A stretch of 64,000 nt of DNA from Alkaliflexus imshenetskii DSM 15055 (GCF_000517065.1 NZ_KI912105.1:1286405-1350404), one strand, 5' to 3'. Positions 17,522 through 26,967 are shown, counted from the stretch's first letter. Numbers and translations are program-made. The notes: generated by a model not told the origin, from the sequence alone.

Positions 17522-18748
17522 TCAACTCTGACGATAAATGAGATAGGAAAGCATTACAGGATCAAAAATCTCATTTGCTATTTGAAGAAGATCTCCCGAA
17601 GTAATGGCATCGATTTTCGTGTATATCTCCTCCAGAGTATCGACCCTATTATACAGCATATAGCTTTTCCCAATCGACAGCATCAGGTTTTCGCGATTCT
17701 CATTCGCTATTGTAATTTGGCCTTTAAGTTGCCGCATGGCATTGTGCAATTGCAATTTGCCCAACTCCTTGTCGCGCAACTGTTTTAGTTCACGATGTAC
17801 AATTTTCAGACTTCTATCCAAATTTTCCTCATCGGTACCAAAATAGATGCTGAACACGCCGGAGCCTGAATAGGGCGTATAAATTGATTCAATATTATAT
17901 GCAATACCATTCTTTTCGCGCAATGCCATGTTGAGGCGGCTGTTCATTCCCGGACCTCCCAGGATATTGTTTAGAAGCAGCAAACCCAATCTTTGCGGGC
18001 TGTCCAAATCATAAGCCACGTTACCTACCACAATGTGACTTTGAAAAGTATCCATCATCTTCTCTTCCCTACGTGCCTGATAGGGTACTATGGCAGGCCT
18101 TACGCCGGCGCGACGGTTTTCCAAAACCCCTCCAAAATATTTCTCAACAATACCCTTTATACGATAAGGCTCAATTTGCCCAACAGAACAAATAACCATC
18201 TGATCGGTATGATAGTTATTTGCCATAAAAGTCTCAATATCTGCACGCCCAAAGCGCTCAAGCATTTCAGGAGTTCCCAGTATGTTTCGTCCCATAGGGT
18301 CATCTTTGAAAACCAGCTCCTCAAAGTCGTCGAGGATTAAATCAGATGGATTATCCTTATAGGAGTTTATCTCATCTATTATCACCTCCTTCTCCTTCTC
18401 TAACTCTCTGGCGGGGAAAGTAGAGTTAAAGGTTATGTCGTGTAACAATTCCAAGGCTCTGTTAAAGTCCTGTTTTAAAAATGAGGCATAAATACAAGTC
18501 TCCTCTTTGGTGGTGTAGGCATTAAGCTCCCCTCCCACATCGTCGATGCGGCTTAAAATGTGAAATGTCTTCCGTTTTTTAGTGCCCTTAAATATGACAT
18601 GCTCAATAAAATGAGCCATCCCATGTTCATGAGCAGCTTCATCGCGCGAACCCGTATTAATAAGCAACCCACAATGCCCTACCGGAGAGTTTACCGCAAA
18701 ATGAATTAACCTGATGCCGTTTGGAAAAGTATGTGTAAACAAAACCAT
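17522..18748 (-). CDS. M16 family zinc metallopeptidase (processing peptidase-like)
   Basis: Cytoplasmic or periplasmic insulinase-family protease of 408 residues. The inverted zinc motif HxxEH is HFIEH at residues 46-50, with the downstream glutamate ligand in EKEVIIDEINSYKDNPSD. The second half is the non-catalytic M16_C domain (about 165-345). No signal peptide is visible. It is the size of the YmxG/PepR group of Gram-positives and mitochondrial beta-MPP. It heads the minus-strand run that includes the O-methyltransferase and flavodoxin. Confidence 0.92.
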   Translation of the reverse strand: MVLFTHTFPNGIRLIHFAVNSPVGHCGLLINTGSRDEAAHEHGMAHFIEHVIFKGTKKRKTFHILSRIDDVGGELNAYTTKEETCIYASFLKQDFNRALELLHDITFNSTFPARELEKEKEVIIDEINSYKDNPSDLILDDFEELVFKDDPMGRNILGTPEMLERFGRADIETFMANNYHTDQMVICSVGQIEPYRIKGIVEKYFGGVLENRRAGVRPAIVPYQARREEKMMDTFQSHIVVGNVAYDLDSPQRLGLLLLNNILGGPGMNSRLNMALREKNGIAYNIESIYTPYSGSGVFSIYFGTDEENLDRSLKIVHRELKQLRDKELGKLQLHNAMRQLKGQITIANENRENLMLSIGKSYMLYNRVDTLEEIYTKIDAITSGDLLQIANEIFDPVMLSYLIYRQS

Positions 18749-18772
18749 TCAAAAAAATTTCCGGCAAAATTA

Positions 18773-18780
18773 CAAATATA
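18773..18780 (-). promoter_or_regulatory. Bacteroidota -7 element upstream of the M16 protease
   Basis: The minus strand reads TATATTTG, a full TAnnTTTG match, 24 bases before the ATG at 18748. Confidence 0.55.
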
Positions 18781-19034
18781 ATTCGGTAAAAGTATCGCAG
18801 GTTAAAACCAATGCGATGGCAGCAACCTGTTTTAACCAACAAGCACTCTATCTATTCCAAAACTCAATTTACAGATGCCTTGCCCTTAAAACATCAGCCT
18901 TCCTGAAAAAATATTGATTTATTGCAAGCTGTTATCAACCTGAAATCCTGACAAATGAACTCACCAACAAAAAACAGCACAAAAAAAACAAGAATAATTA
19001 TCCGCATTGGGTTTTGAAGAAACAAATCTTTCAG

Positions 19035-19042
19035 TATATTTG
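19035..19042 (+). promoter_or_regulatory. Bacteroidota -7 element upstream of the first tRNA-Phe
   Basis: TATATTTG matches TAnnTTTG and lies 17 bases before the mature tRNA 5' end. Confidence 0.6.
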
Positions 19043-19059
19043 CACCGCAATTCGCAGAA

Positions 19060-19132
<73 letters not shown>

Positions 19133-19232
19133 CAATCAGTTGTTTTTTTGAAAGGTTACAACTGACATTTAAAGGTAGTATTTAAGATTATTGCCAGGAA
19201 AATTTTAAGGGTTAATTGAAATGGTTTTTTTC

Positions 19233-19264
19233 GTTATTTTTACACCATAAATAGTAAAAATAAC
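19233..19264. repeat. 11-bp inverted repeat just upstream of the second tRNA-Phe
   Basis: gttatttttac (19233-19243) and gtaaaaataac (19254-19264) are exact complements with a 10-base loop, ending 4 bases before the mature tRNA 5' end. The left arm includes a -7-like TATTTTTA. It may form a hairpin in the tRNA leader or a dyad at the promoter. Confidence 0.65.
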
Positions 19265-19268
19265 AATC

Positions 19269-19341
<73 letters not shown>

Positions 19342-19347
19342 CACTCC

Positions 19348-19373
19348 AAAGCCGGTTATACCGGCTTTTTTTA
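19348..19373 (+). terminator. Terminator after the second tRNA-Phe
   Basis: Stem aaagccggt / accggcttt with a short loop and seven T residues. Confidence 0.8.
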
Positions 19374-19433
19374 TTTCACTACAACAATATTCGCCTCACT
19401 GCATCTATTTAGATTGAATTAACAATTTCAACC

Positions 19434-19463
19434 TTTGATTTTCTGCATTTTTCGGTATTTTTG
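19434..19463 (+). promoter_or_regulatory. Promoter upstream of gpmI
   Basis: TTTG at 19434-19437 and TATTTTTG at 19456-19463 with an 18-base spacer match the -33/-7 pattern. The ATG is about 114 bases downstream. Confidence 0.6.
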
Positions 19464-19576
19464 CACGGCACATATTTATCAGGTGATTAGCTGTTTGCAA
19501 CAACAAAAATCAACGGCCGAAACAATCCCTTCTAAGCGATGTTTATTCAATAAAAATCAAATAATAACTATAACTC

Positions 19577-21103
19577 ATGAGCCAAAAAACATTACTCGTC
19601 ATCCTCGACGGATGGGGCTACGGCGACAAATCAAAATCGGATGTGATTTTCCATGGTGAAACACCCTATTTCGACAGCCTCGTGGCAAAATATCCAAATT
19701 CGTGCCTACAGGCTTCTGGCGAAAACGTTGGTTTGCCCGATGGGCAAATGGGCAACTCTGAGGTAGGACACCTAAACATTGGTGCCGGACGTGTGGTTTA
19801 TCAGGATTTGGTGAAAATAAACCTTGCCATACGTGACAACTCCATCGCAAAAAATCCAGAACTGGTTAAAGCATTAACTTACGCCAAAGAAAATAACAAA
19901 CAGGTACATTTCCTTGGTCTGGTATCAAAAGGCGGTGTGCACAGCAGTCAGGAGCACCTTTACAAACTTACCGATGTAGCTACCGAAGCTGGCATTGAAA
20001 AGGTTTTTGTGCATGCTTTTATGGATGGTCGCGACACGGATCCCAAAAGCGGCAAAGGTTACCTTACCGAGCTGCTCAACCACATGAAAAACAACAACGG
20101 AAAAGTAGCTTCGGTGATTGGACGTTACTATGCCATGGACCGCGACAAGCGCTGGGAGCGCGTTAAAGAAGCCTACGACTTGATGGTTAATGGAAAAGGC
20201 ACAGCGACCTCTGACCTGATATCAGCCATTCAGGAGTCGTATGACAACAACGTTACAGATGAATTCATCAAACCCATTGTAAATGTAGATGCTGACGGCA
20301 AACCGGTTGGAAACATTCAGGAAGGTGATGTTATTGTATTCTTCAATTTCCGTAACGACCGCGCTCGCGAAATCACAGAAGTGCTTACCCAGCGCGACAT
20401 GCCTGAACATGGTATGAAAACCATGCCCCTATACTATTGCACCATGACACCATACGATGCAACCTACCAAGGCATGCACGTATTATTTGACAAAGACAAC
20501 GTAACCAATACCCTTGGTGAGTACATCGCGTCAAAAAATCTGAGCCAGCTGCGCATGGCTGAGACTGAAAAGTACGCTCACGTTACTTTTTTCTTCTCAG
20601 GCGGTCGCGAAGCAGTTTTTGCCAACGAAGAGCGCATTCTTATCAACTCACCCAAAGTGGCAACTTATGATCTGAAACCAGAGATGAGTGCATTTGAGGT
20701 AAAAGACGCGTTGGTGGCAGAACTGAAAAAGCAGAAATTTGACTTTATTGCCGTAAACTATGCCAATGGCGATATGGTTGGCCATACCGGTGATTATAAC
20801 GCCATACTCAATGCAGTGAAGGCCGTTGACACATGCCTGAAAGAGACCATTGAAACGGCAAAAGCCAATGGTTACGAGGCAATCATCATTGCCGACCATG
20901 GCAATGCCGACAATGCCATGAACCCCGACGGATCGCCAAACACAGCCCACTCGCTCAACCCTGTGCCATTCATCTGGGTAACAGAGCGCAAAGGTAAGGT
21001 TGCTGACGGTATTCTGGCCGATGTGGCACCATCTGTGCTCACCATTATGGGACTCGGAAAACCGGAAGAAATGACTGGCAAAAGTCTCATTACGTTGGAG
21101 TAA
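19577..21103 (+). CDS. gpmI: 2,3-bisphosphoglycerate-independent phosphoglycerate mutase
   Basis: Interconverts 3- and 2-phosphoglycerate in glycolysis using two Mn2+ ions. At 508 residues it is full-length. The alkaline-phosphatase-like core begins [11 protein letters not shown] (metal Asp11), and the phosphoserine nucleophile is Ser61 in [17 protein letters not shown]. The transferase domain contains [15 protein letters not shown] and [14 protein letters not shown], and the C-terminal metal ligands are in [12 protein letters not shown] and [10 protein letters not shown], followed by the His in [10 protein letters not shown]. It has its own promoter and terminator. Confidence 0.96.
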   Translation: MSQKTLLVILDGWGYGDKSKSDVIFHGETPYFDSLVAKYPNSCLQASGENVGLPDGQMGNSEVGHLNIGAGRVVYQDLVKINLAIRDNSIAKNPELVKALTYAKENNKQVHFLGLVSKGGVHSSQEHLYKLTDVATEAGIEKVFVHAFMDGRDTDPKSGKGYLTELLNHMKNNNGKVASVIGRYYAMDRDKRWERVKEAYDLMVNGKGTATSDLISAIQESYDNNVTDEFIKPIVNVDADGKPVGNIQEGDVIVFFNFRNDRAREITEVLTQRDMPEHGMKTMPLYYCTMTPYDATYQGMHVLFDKDNVTNTLGEYIASKNLSQLRMAETEKYAHVTFFFSGGREAVFANEERILINSPKVATYDLKPEMSAFEVKDALVAELKKQKFDFIAVNYANGDMVGHTGDYNAILNAVKAVDTCLKETIETAKANGYEAIIIADHGNADNAMNPDGSPNTAHSLNPVPFIWVTERKGKVADGILADVAPSVLTIMGLGKPEEMTGKSLITLE

Positions 21104-21125
21104 TCCACAAAAATATGTTTCTTTG

Positions 21126-21163
21126 TGCAGCAATTCCTCACGGGGTTGCTGCATTTTTTTTTT
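21126..21163 (+). terminator. Terminator after gpmI
   Basis: Arms tgcagcaa / ttgctgca with a 12-base loop, followed by about ten T residues. It ends about 10 bases before the next start codon, which rules out the longer frame of that gene. Confidence 0.8.
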
Positions 21164-21172
21164 GATACATCG

Positions 21173-21760
21173 ATGATACAAATAGACAATAAACTTATAA
21201 GCCTCGACCTGTTTGAGCGGCATTTTATATGCGACCTGCCAAAGTGTTTGGGTGCATGTTGCGTAGAAGGCGAATCGGGAGCTCCACTCGAAGCTGAAGA
21301 GACACAAATTCTGGAAGAGATATTGCCCATCCTAAAACCAATGTTATCCAAACCAGCTCTTGAGGTTATTGAGGAAAAGGGGTCTTGGGAAATAGATGTG
21401 GATGGCGATAAGGTAACACCAATCATCAATGGCAGGGAGTGCGTTTACACCTATTTTGATGAAAAGGGTGTTTGCAAATGCACCATCGAAAAAGCCTACA
21501 ACGAAGGGTTGATCTCCTTCCCAAAACCGGTTTCGTGCCATCTGTACCCCATCCGAATAACCAAATACACAGACTTTGATGCACTAAATTATCACCACTG
21601 GCCAATATGTGAAGCCGCCAGAGTGCTTGGTAAACAAGAAGCGGTTCCAATGTTCCGCTTTCTCAAAAAGGCCATCATCCGTAAGTATGGCGAAGATTTT
21701 TATACTGAGATGGAAGAAGCCGACAAACTGCTTCGCGAAAACCCACAGAGTGAAGACTGA
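21173..21760 (+). CDS. DUF3109 family cysteine-rich protein (YkgJ-like)
   Basis: A 195-residue protein of the DUF3109 family, starting at the ATG at 21173 (MIQIDNKLISLDLF); a longer frame from 21125 runs through the gpmI terminator. Conserved Cys clusters CDLPKCLGACC near residues 20-30, CVYTYFDEKGVCKC in the middle, then SCHLYPIR and WPICEAAR, suggest binding of a metal or Fe-S cluster, as proposed for the related YkgJ group. The exact role is unknown. No signal peptide is seen, so it is probably cytoplasmic. Confidence 0.85.
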   Translation: MIQIDNKLISLDLFERHFICDLPKCLGACCVEGESGAPLEAEETQILEEILPILKPMLSKPALEVIEEKGSWEIDVDGDKVTPIINGRECVYTYFDEKGVCKCTIEKAYNEGLISFPKPVSCHLYPIRITKYTDFDALNYHHWPICEAARVLGKQEAVPMFRFLKKAIIRKYGEDFYTEMEEADKLLRENPQSED

Positions 21761-21852
21761 AGAACTTATCTGGTAAAATTTTTAGACAGGCAATAGTCTG
21801 ACTCACGACTAATAACTAAATTAGTAGCCCGAAAATTTAACTGAACAATACA

Positions 21853-22563
21853 ATGGGACGCGCATTTGAATATAGAAAAGCCCGAAAACTAAAACGTTGG
21901 GGCAACATGGCCAAAGTATTTACAAAAATTGGCCGAGAAATAGCAATCGCAGTAAAGAGCAGTGGCCCCGATCCGATTGCCAACCCTCGCCTAAGGGTAT
22001 TGATGCAAAACGCGAAAGCGGCCAATATGCCTAAGGAGAATGTTGAAAGAGCAATAAAAAAAGCAACATCAAAGGATCAGGAAGACTACAAGGAGGTAGT
22101 ATATGAAGGTTATGGCCCTTTTGGTATTGCTGTTATTGTTGAAACAGCAACCGACAACACCACCCGCACCGTAGCAAACGTTCGCAGCTATTTTAACAAA
22201 TATGGAGGCTCGCTTGGCACATCTGGCAGTGTGGATTACATGTTCGATCACAAATGTAGTTTCAAAGTAAAAATGAAAGATGGCATTGATGCCGAAGAGC
22301 TCGAACTTGAACTGATTGATTTTGGTGTACAGGAAGTCTTCATAGAGGAGGAAACCATGATGGTTTATGGAGAATTTGAAGCTTTTGGCCCTGTTCAGAA
22401 ATATCTGGAAGAAAATGGCTTTGAGATTTTGAACGCCGAGTTTGAGCGCATTCCTCACGACACAAAAACACTCAACGAGGAGCAGATGGCTGAAATCGAA
22501 AAACTACTGGCCAAATTTGAAGATGACGAAGATGTAACCAACGTTTTTCATAACATGGCCTGA
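21853..22563 (+). CDS. YebC/PmpR family protein
   Basis: Member of the TACO1/YebC/PmpR family, 236 residues. Members have been described as transcriptional regulators and, more recently, as ribosome-associated factors that help at proline stretches, so the precise role is open. The start MGRAFEYRKARKLKRWGNMAK is the Bacteroidota variant of the usual MAGHSKWANIKHRK. Other family marks are DPIANPRLR, NMPKENVERAIKKA, YEGYGPFG and TDNTTRTVANVR. A strong terminator follows. Confidence 0.92.
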   Translation: MGRAFEYRKARKLKRWGNMAKVFTKIGREIAIAVKSSGPDPIANPRLRVLMQNAKAANMPKENVERAIKKATSKDQEDYKEVVYEGYGPFGIAVIVETATDNTTRTVANVRSYFNKYGGSLGTSGSVDYMFDHKCSFKVKMKDGIDAEELELELIDFGVQEVFIEEETMMVYGEFEAFGPVQKYLEENGFEILNAEFERIPHDTKTLNEEQMAEIEKLLAKFEDDEDVTNVFHNMA

Positions 22564-22583
22564 TGTTATCGCAATAATAATGC

Positions 22584-22614
22584 AATGCCTCTTGAAAAAG
22601 AGGCATTTTTTTTA
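22584..22614 (+). terminator. Terminator after the YebC-family gene
   Basis: Ten-base arms aatgcctctt / aagaggcatt with a four-base loop, followed by eight T residues. Confidence 0.85.
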
Positions 22615-22677
22615 GTCTGGGTTTGATACGCAGCACGTTTTTGACTAAATTGCACATATCTAATCATAATTTTAAAG

Positions 22678-23049
22678 ATGCTTAATATCAAACCATATTT
22701 TTCTCTTTTTATCATACTCATACTCTTTGCCTCTTCTACAGGATGCCAACCGGCAAAACCTCCTGTTGAAGATCAAGTAAGAGAAGCTTATCAGCGCTTT
22801 GAAGTAATACTTAACATGGGGGTTACAAGTATTCTGACCCTTACTCTCCAGGATGGCGAAGTGCAGGCAACCATCACACGTCCCACCAACGAACAATTGG
22901 AGGAGTTTTTCATACTTTTTACAGAAAACCCTCTTTGCCAGGACACATCTGAAAATGATGATATAATATCCTGTCTGGCCGAAGAACTCAAAAAGAACAA
23001 CTGCGTACGCATTGCTACTTGTAGAACCTGCATCTACAGCTGCGAATAA
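22678..23049 (+). CDS. Small cysteine-rich lipoprotein, function unknown (123 aa)
   Basis: The 123-residue product has a signal peptide with lipobox STGC (Cys23). The mature part is hydrophilic, with six further cysteines in the last 40 residues (87, 99, 109, 115, 118, 122), including a C-x2-C-x3-C cluster (CRTCIYSCE) at the very C-terminus. They could form disulfides in the periplasm or bind a metal. I recognise no family. It stands alone between the YebC-family terminator and a 375-base gap. Confidence 0.65.
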   Translation: MLNIKPYFSLFIILILFASSTGCQPAKPPVEDQVREAYQRFEVILNMGVTSILTLTLQDGEVQATITRPTNEQLEEFFILFTENPLCQDTSENDDIISCLAEELKKNNCVRIATCRTCIYSCE

Positions 23050-23424
23050 CATGGAAATATCCAAGCAATAAAATTGTTTAAATCAGACAACTAGCTACTA
23101 TTAACATGTCACTATCATCAAATTAAGGATGTTTTTTCATTCCTGATAAAATCTTTCTCAACAAACCCATCACTCTAATTGCCAACCACCTTACCAGAAC
23201 CTTTGGCTAGCCTTGAATGCTTGAATCAATAAGCCACGCTTCAGTCCCAAACATCTCTCAGAATGCAATCGCATTATATCACATGGTTTAAATCATTTCA
23301 CATTATAAGGGATTGCTTTATATTTAAAGGTTTGATTTCACAAATTACAAAGAGATTCTGCGTGAAGCATTGAATTACTGTGTAATGCATAAAATACATA
23401 CAAATAATCATAAAACAGATAGTT
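23050..23424. other. Intergenic region before the M20 peptidase
   Basis: 375 bases without a convincing frame, hairpin or TAnnTTTG match near the downstream start. I see nothing to annotate. Confidence 0.5.
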
Positions 23425-24786
23425 ATGCAAAATCTGAAACAATACATTGCCGATAACAGGCAACGTTTTCTAGATGAACTTTTTGAGCTAATCCGCATTC
23501 CTTCGGTTAGCTCTCAAAGCAAACATAAGGATGATATGCGGCAAGCTGCTGAGCAATGGAAAAAGATACTACTTGCAGCCGGTGCTGATCGCGCTGAAGT
23601 AATGGAAACAGCCGGCCATCCACTTACCTATGGCGAAAAAATCATCGACCCGTCGCTGCCAACCGTTCTGGTTTACGGACACATGGACGTGATGCCTGTT
23701 GACCCTTTAAATCTTTGGCATACCGACCCTTTTGAGCCAGTTATTAAAGATGATAAAATTTATGCGCGTGGCGCAGATGACAACAAGGGACAGGCATTTA
23801 TGCACGCAAAAGCGTTTGAATATCTGGTTAAACACAACCTGCTTAAATGCAACGTTAAGTTTCTGATGGAAGGTGAAGAAGAGATTGGCTCTCCAAGTCT
23901 TCCGGCCTTTTGCGAAGCCAATAAAGATCTGTTAAAAGCAGATGTGATATTGGTGTCAGATACCGGCATGATTGCACCTGATATCCCATCGATTACCACC
24001 GGACTTAGAGGATTGGCATATTGGGAAGTGGAAATTACCGGACCAAATCGTGATTTGCACTCCGGTTTATTTGGAGGTGCGGTAGCCAATCCAATTAATG
24101 TTTTGGCAAAACTGATAGCACAAATGACGGATGAAAACGGACAAATAACCATTCCTGGGTTCTACAGTGATGTGATTGAAGTGAGCGCAGAAGAACGTGC
24201 CATGATGGCCAAAGCGCCATTTAACGAAACAGACTATAAGAAAGCCATTGACGTAGCTGAACTAAGCGGAGAAAAAGGCTACTCAACCAATGAGCGTACT
24301 GGCATTCGTCCTTCATTTGATGTATGTGGCATTTGGGGCGGATACACTGGCGAAGGCGCAAAAACGGTGCTGCCATCAAAAGCCTACGCAAAAATATCTA
24401 CCCGATTGGTTCCCAATCAGGATCATGAAAAAATAGCCATTCTATTTAAAGAACATTTCGAGCGCATTGCACCCAACTCTGTCAAAGTAAAAGTTACTAC
24501 TTTGCATGGTGGACAGGGATATGTGTGTCCTATTGATATACCTGCATACCAGGCGGCAGAGAGAGCTTATGAAAAGGTGTATGGAAAAGTGCCCGTTCCG
24601 GTGCGCAGTGGCGGAAGTATTCCAATCATCTCGGCTTTTGAAGAGATACTTGGACTTAAATCCATATTAATGGGATTTGGGTTGGAGTCAGATGCCATAC
24701 ACAGTCCCAACGAGAATTATCCGTTGCAACAATTTTTTAATGGCATCGAGACCATTACCTGGTTCTATAACTATTACACAGAATAA
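23425..24786 (+). CDS. M20 family dipeptidase/metallopeptidase
   Basis: Zinc peptidase of 453 residues in the M20 dipeptidase group (CNDP-like). The first metal ligand is in VLVYGHMDVMPVDP (about residues 81-94), the bridging Asp in YARGADDNKGQ, and the general-base Glu in MEGEEEIGSPSL. The dimerisation domain is about residues 195-350 (NRDLHSGLFGGAVANP), and the last ligand His is near the C-terminus in DAIHSPNENY. No signal peptide is seen, which suggests cytoplasmic dipeptide turnover. It converges on asnB. Confidence 0.92.
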   Translation: MQNLKQYIADNRQRFLDELFELIRIPSVSSQSKHKDDMRQAAEQWKKILLAAGADRAEVMETAGHPLTYGEKIIDPSLPTVLVYGHMDVMPVDPLNLWHTDPFEPVIKDDKIYARGADDNKGQAFMHAKAFEYLVKHNLLKCNVKFLMEGEEEIGSPSLPAFCEANKDLLKADVILVSDTGMIAPDIPSITTGLRGLAYWEVEITGPNRDLHSGLFGGAVANPINVLAKLIAQMTDENGQITIPGFYSDVIEVSAEERAMMAKAPFNETDYKKAIDVAELSGEKGYSTNERTGIRPSFDVCGIWGGYTGEGAKTVLPSKAYAKISTRLVPNQDHEKIAILFKEHFERIAPNSVKVKVTTLHGGQGYVCPIDIPAYQAAERAYEKVYGKVPVPVRSGGSIPIISAFEEILGLKSILMGFGLESDAIHSPNENYPLQQFFNGIETITWFYNYYTE

Positions 24787-24810
24787 GAAACTTCATCAGG
24801 AGAAATAGAA

Positions 24811-24852
24811 AAATCCGGAAAAGAGCACCAGGTAGGCTCTTTGTCCGGATTT
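24811..24852. terminator. Hairpin between convergent M20 peptidase and asnB genes
   Basis: Arms aaatccggaaaagagc and gctctttgtccggattt pair almost perfectly around a 9-base loop. There is no long T-run, so this may be a weak bidirectional terminator or an mRNA end-stabilising hairpin. Confidence 0.55.
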
Positions 24853-24856
24853 CTCA

Positions 24857-24916
24857 GGTTTAGGAAAAACCAGGTTTAGAAAAGCAATGGGTTTAGAGTC
24901 AGGCAGGTTGGTTTAG
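24857..24916. repeat. Four short direct repeats GGTTTAG
   Basis: GGTTTAG occurs at 24857-24863, 24873-24879, 24890-24896 and 24910-24916, with spacings of 16, 17 and 20 bases and related flanks (mostly followed by aaaa). It lies in the short gap between two convergent genes. The function is unknown and the array may be a chance or slippage product. Confidence 0.5.
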
Positions 24917-24950
24917 AAAACGATTATACTTGAACAAGAATATTAACACT

Positions 24951-26537
24951 TTATTCACCACTCTTTCCATAGTTGGGCAGCACACGCGCACTTGGGTCAT
25001 TCACATTACAATGTTCCCACTCTTTGTTTGGCATCCAGAAGTCCTTAATCAATGAGGCTCTTCCCGGAAAATGGCGCTCAAAAATATCGCGATACATGAG
25101 TGACTCCTTAGAAATGGGCGTAGCAAAAGGATACTTCTCTGCGGCTTTGGCAAAATCGGCATCAGAGTAAAGATCTTCGGCATAAGCCTTCAAATAATCC
25201 ACCACACTGTGTCCAACAGCATCAGAAAAAGCAGCCTTCTCTCGGTACAAAATATCATGCGGCAGATAATCTCCCTCATAAGCCTTACGCAACAGATATT
25301 TGCCGATGCCAGTAAAGTTCATTTTTTTCTCGGGTGAGATGGCCATTACATACTTTACAAAGTCGATGTCGCCAAAGGGCACCCTTGCTTCCAGTCCGTT
25401 TGATGAAATGCACCGGTCTGCCCTAAGCACATCGTACATATAAAGCTCACGTAACCTTTTTTGTGCCTCACTCTGAAAAGCATCCGGAGTAGGCGCAAAA
25501 TCAGTGTATTTGTATCCAAATATCTCGTCACTGATTTCACCAGTTAGCAGCACCTTCACATCGGTGTTTTCAGTAATATATTTACACAGCAGATACATAC
25601 CCACAGATGCCCGGATAGTGGTGATGTCCCAGGTTTCAATATTGTAAATCAGCGTACTTAACGAGTCAAAAATTTGCTGACGTGTAAACAAGACCTCTGT
25701 ATGATCGCTTTTTAAGTAATCGGCCACTATCCGGGCATATTTTGTGTCAATGGGACCATCTTCAATGCCCACAGCAAAGGTCTTTATGGGCTTATCAGTT
25801 AGCCGTGCGGCAATGGCGCAGACAAGACTTGAATCGAGACCGCCACTGCATAAAAAGCCTACCGGCGCATCGGCATCCATCCGTTTCTCAACCGCCTTGG
25901 TAAACAGATCGTTAATCCGGGCAAAAATCTCCTCCTGCTCATCATTATGATACGTCTTCACATCCGATAAATCGGAATAACAGACAAATGTCTCACCATC
26001 GTACACATGTCCTGGAGGAAAAGGATACACATCCGTACAAACAGCATGCAGACTTTTCATTTCGCTTGCAAAGCAAATTTTTCCATAAGCATCATAACCA
26101 TAAAACAACGGACGAATACCGATTGGATCGCGGGCCGCGTAATATTTCTTTTCAATCTGATCGTAAATTACACACACATACTCGGCATCCACTGCCTCTG
26201 CCATGCCCTTAATGCCTTTTTCGAGAAAAAGAGGTAACAGAACTTCACAATCGCTTTCAGACTGAAAAGGGAAAGATGATTCATACTCCTTACGCAATTG
26301 ACGGAAGTTATAAATCTCTCCATTACATACCAGGTGGATATTATTATAAGTAAGCGGCTGATTGCCGGCATCAGACAAATCCATAATTTTTAGCCGATGG
26401 AAACCCATCCAACCTTCAGACCCAAAATCCTTAATTACGGTATTATCAGGTCCCCTGTACTGGATTTTCCCAAATTCGTGGGCCACCTCAAGCTTCAGCT
26501 TCTTGTCATCGCCTGTATAAACTGCAAATCCACACAT
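24951..26537 (-). CDS. asnB: Asparagine synthase B (glutamine-hydrolysing)
   Basis: Makes asparagine from aspartate, ATP and the amide of glutamine. The 528-residue protein has the Ntn glutaminase domain with catalytic Cys2 (MCGFAVYTG), QYRGPDNT and CNGEIYNFRQL, and the synthetase domain with the PP-loop SGGLDSSLVCAIAARL (about residue 230) and the conserved LLTGEISDEIFGYKY and LEARVPFGDIDFVKYVM. All key residues are present. It is transcribed away from gltB, and with gltBD and glnA forms a nitrogen-assimilation block. Confidence 0.96.
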   Translation of the reverse strand: MCGFAVYTGDDKKLKLEVAHEFGKIQYRGPDNTVIKDFGSEGWMGFHRLKIMDLSDAGNQPLTYNNIHLVCNGEIYNFRQLRKEYESSFPFQSESDCEVLLPLFLEKGIKGMAEAVDAEYVCVIYDQIEKKYYAARDPIGIRPLFYGYDAYGKICFASEMKSLHAVCTDVYPFPPGHVYDGETFVCYSDLSDVKTYHNDEQEEIFARINDLFTKAVEKRMDADAPVGFLCSGGLDSSLVCAIAARLTDKPIKTFAVGIEDGPIDTKYARIVADYLKSDHTEVLFTRQQIFDSLSTLIYNIETWDITTIRASVGMYLLCKYITENTDVKVLLTGEISDEIFGYKYTDFAPTPDAFQSEAQKRLRELYMYDVLRADRCISSNGLEARVPFGDIDFVKYVMAISPEKKMNFTGIGKYLLRKAYEGDYLPHDILYREKAAFSDAVGHSVVDYLKAYAEDLYSDADFAKAAEKYPFATPISKESLMYRDIFERHFPGRASLIKDFWMPNKEWEHCNVNDPSARVLPNYGKSGE

Positions 26538-26584
26538 GGTATCTATTTTTAAATATTTATGATGATTTGAAATAAAAACTGATA

Positions 26585-26592
26585 CAAATGTA
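26585..26592 (-). promoter_or_regulatory. Bacteroidota -7 element upstream of asnB
   Basis: The minus strand reads TACATTTG, a full TAnnTTTG match, 47 bases before the asnB ATG. Confidence 0.6.
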
Positions 26593-26874
26593 TGGATTCG
26601 TAATTAAATTGCAAACTTTTGCGACAAAATATTGCAATATTTTTATTTAATGTGTCATTTTAATACTTTTGCATTAGAAAAACTATCAATTAACATTGCT
26701 TATATTTACAATAAAACCAGAGGATTCAAAAACGTTTGCCTCCTTGCTGACAACCGAATAACAAAACATCACAAAAACGCCCGATAAAAATCCGTTTCGT
26801 TATAAAAAATGTAAAATAGTTTACCTTTTGTGATTTTTATCATCATTAATATTTCACTTTATAAATTTAATGCG

Positions 26875-26882
26875 TATTTTTG
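26875..26882 (+). promoter_or_regulatory. Bacteroidota -7 element proximal to gltB
   Basis: TATTTTTG matches TAnnTTTG. Transcription from it would begin near 26889, about 8 bases before the short Gln-rich frame and about 130 bases before the gltB ATG. A second match lies at 26664-26671. Confidence 0.55.
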
Positions 26883-26896
26883 TAACGTTCTCTAAC

Positions 26897-26923
26897 ATGA
26901 AACAACAACAAGCAACCTTCTGA
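26897..26923 (+). CDS. Putative Gln-rich leader peptide of gltBD
   Basis: An eight-codon frame, MKQQQATF followed by TGA, containing three consecutive CAA glutamine codons. It begins about 14 bases after the proximal promoter element and is followed at once by GC-rich segments that can form alternative hairpins. Glutamine is the substrate of glutamate synthase, so ribosome pausing at the Gln codons could sense glutaminyl-tRNA. No Shine-Dalgarno is visible, which is common in this phylum. The coding assignment is an inference from position, codon content and context; a chance short frame is possible. Confidence 0.35.
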   Translation: MKQQQATF

Positions 26924-26967
26924 CGGAAGCCCAACAGCTCCGTTTGCGCTCTTCGGGCTCCGAGCCC
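26923..26967 (+). promoter_or_regulatory. Mutually exclusive hairpins in the gltB leader (attenuator-like)
   Basis: The segment CGGAAGC at 26924-26930 can pair (one bulged A) either with GCTCCG at 26937-26942 or with the second copy of GCTCCG at 26957-26962. In the second case the pairing extends to AGCCC/GGGCT. The 3' copy can instead form its own hairpin GGGCT-ccg-AGCCC (26955-26967). No T-run follows, so a classical Rho-independent terminator is absent; any control would have to be translational or Rho-dependent. Confidence 0.35.

Larger units (their letters stand above)
18749..19059. other. Intergenic region between M16 protease and tRNA-Phe
   Basis: 311 bases with divergent promoters: the minus-strand element at 18773-18780 and the plus-strand tRNA promoter at 19035-19042. 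Nothing else is recognisable. Confidence 0.5.

Noticed and set aside
21125-21172. Longer start for the DUF3109 protein
   Set aside because: The extra 16 residues would be encoded by the gpmI terminator hairpin and its T-run.
20648-21307. 219-residue minus-strand frame opposite gpmI
   Set aside because: It lies on the antisense of a clear gpmI and crosses its terminator; composition is that of a shadow frame.
23050-23424. Possible decayed gene
   Set aside because: No frame of useful length and no resemblance to a known protein was found in either strand.
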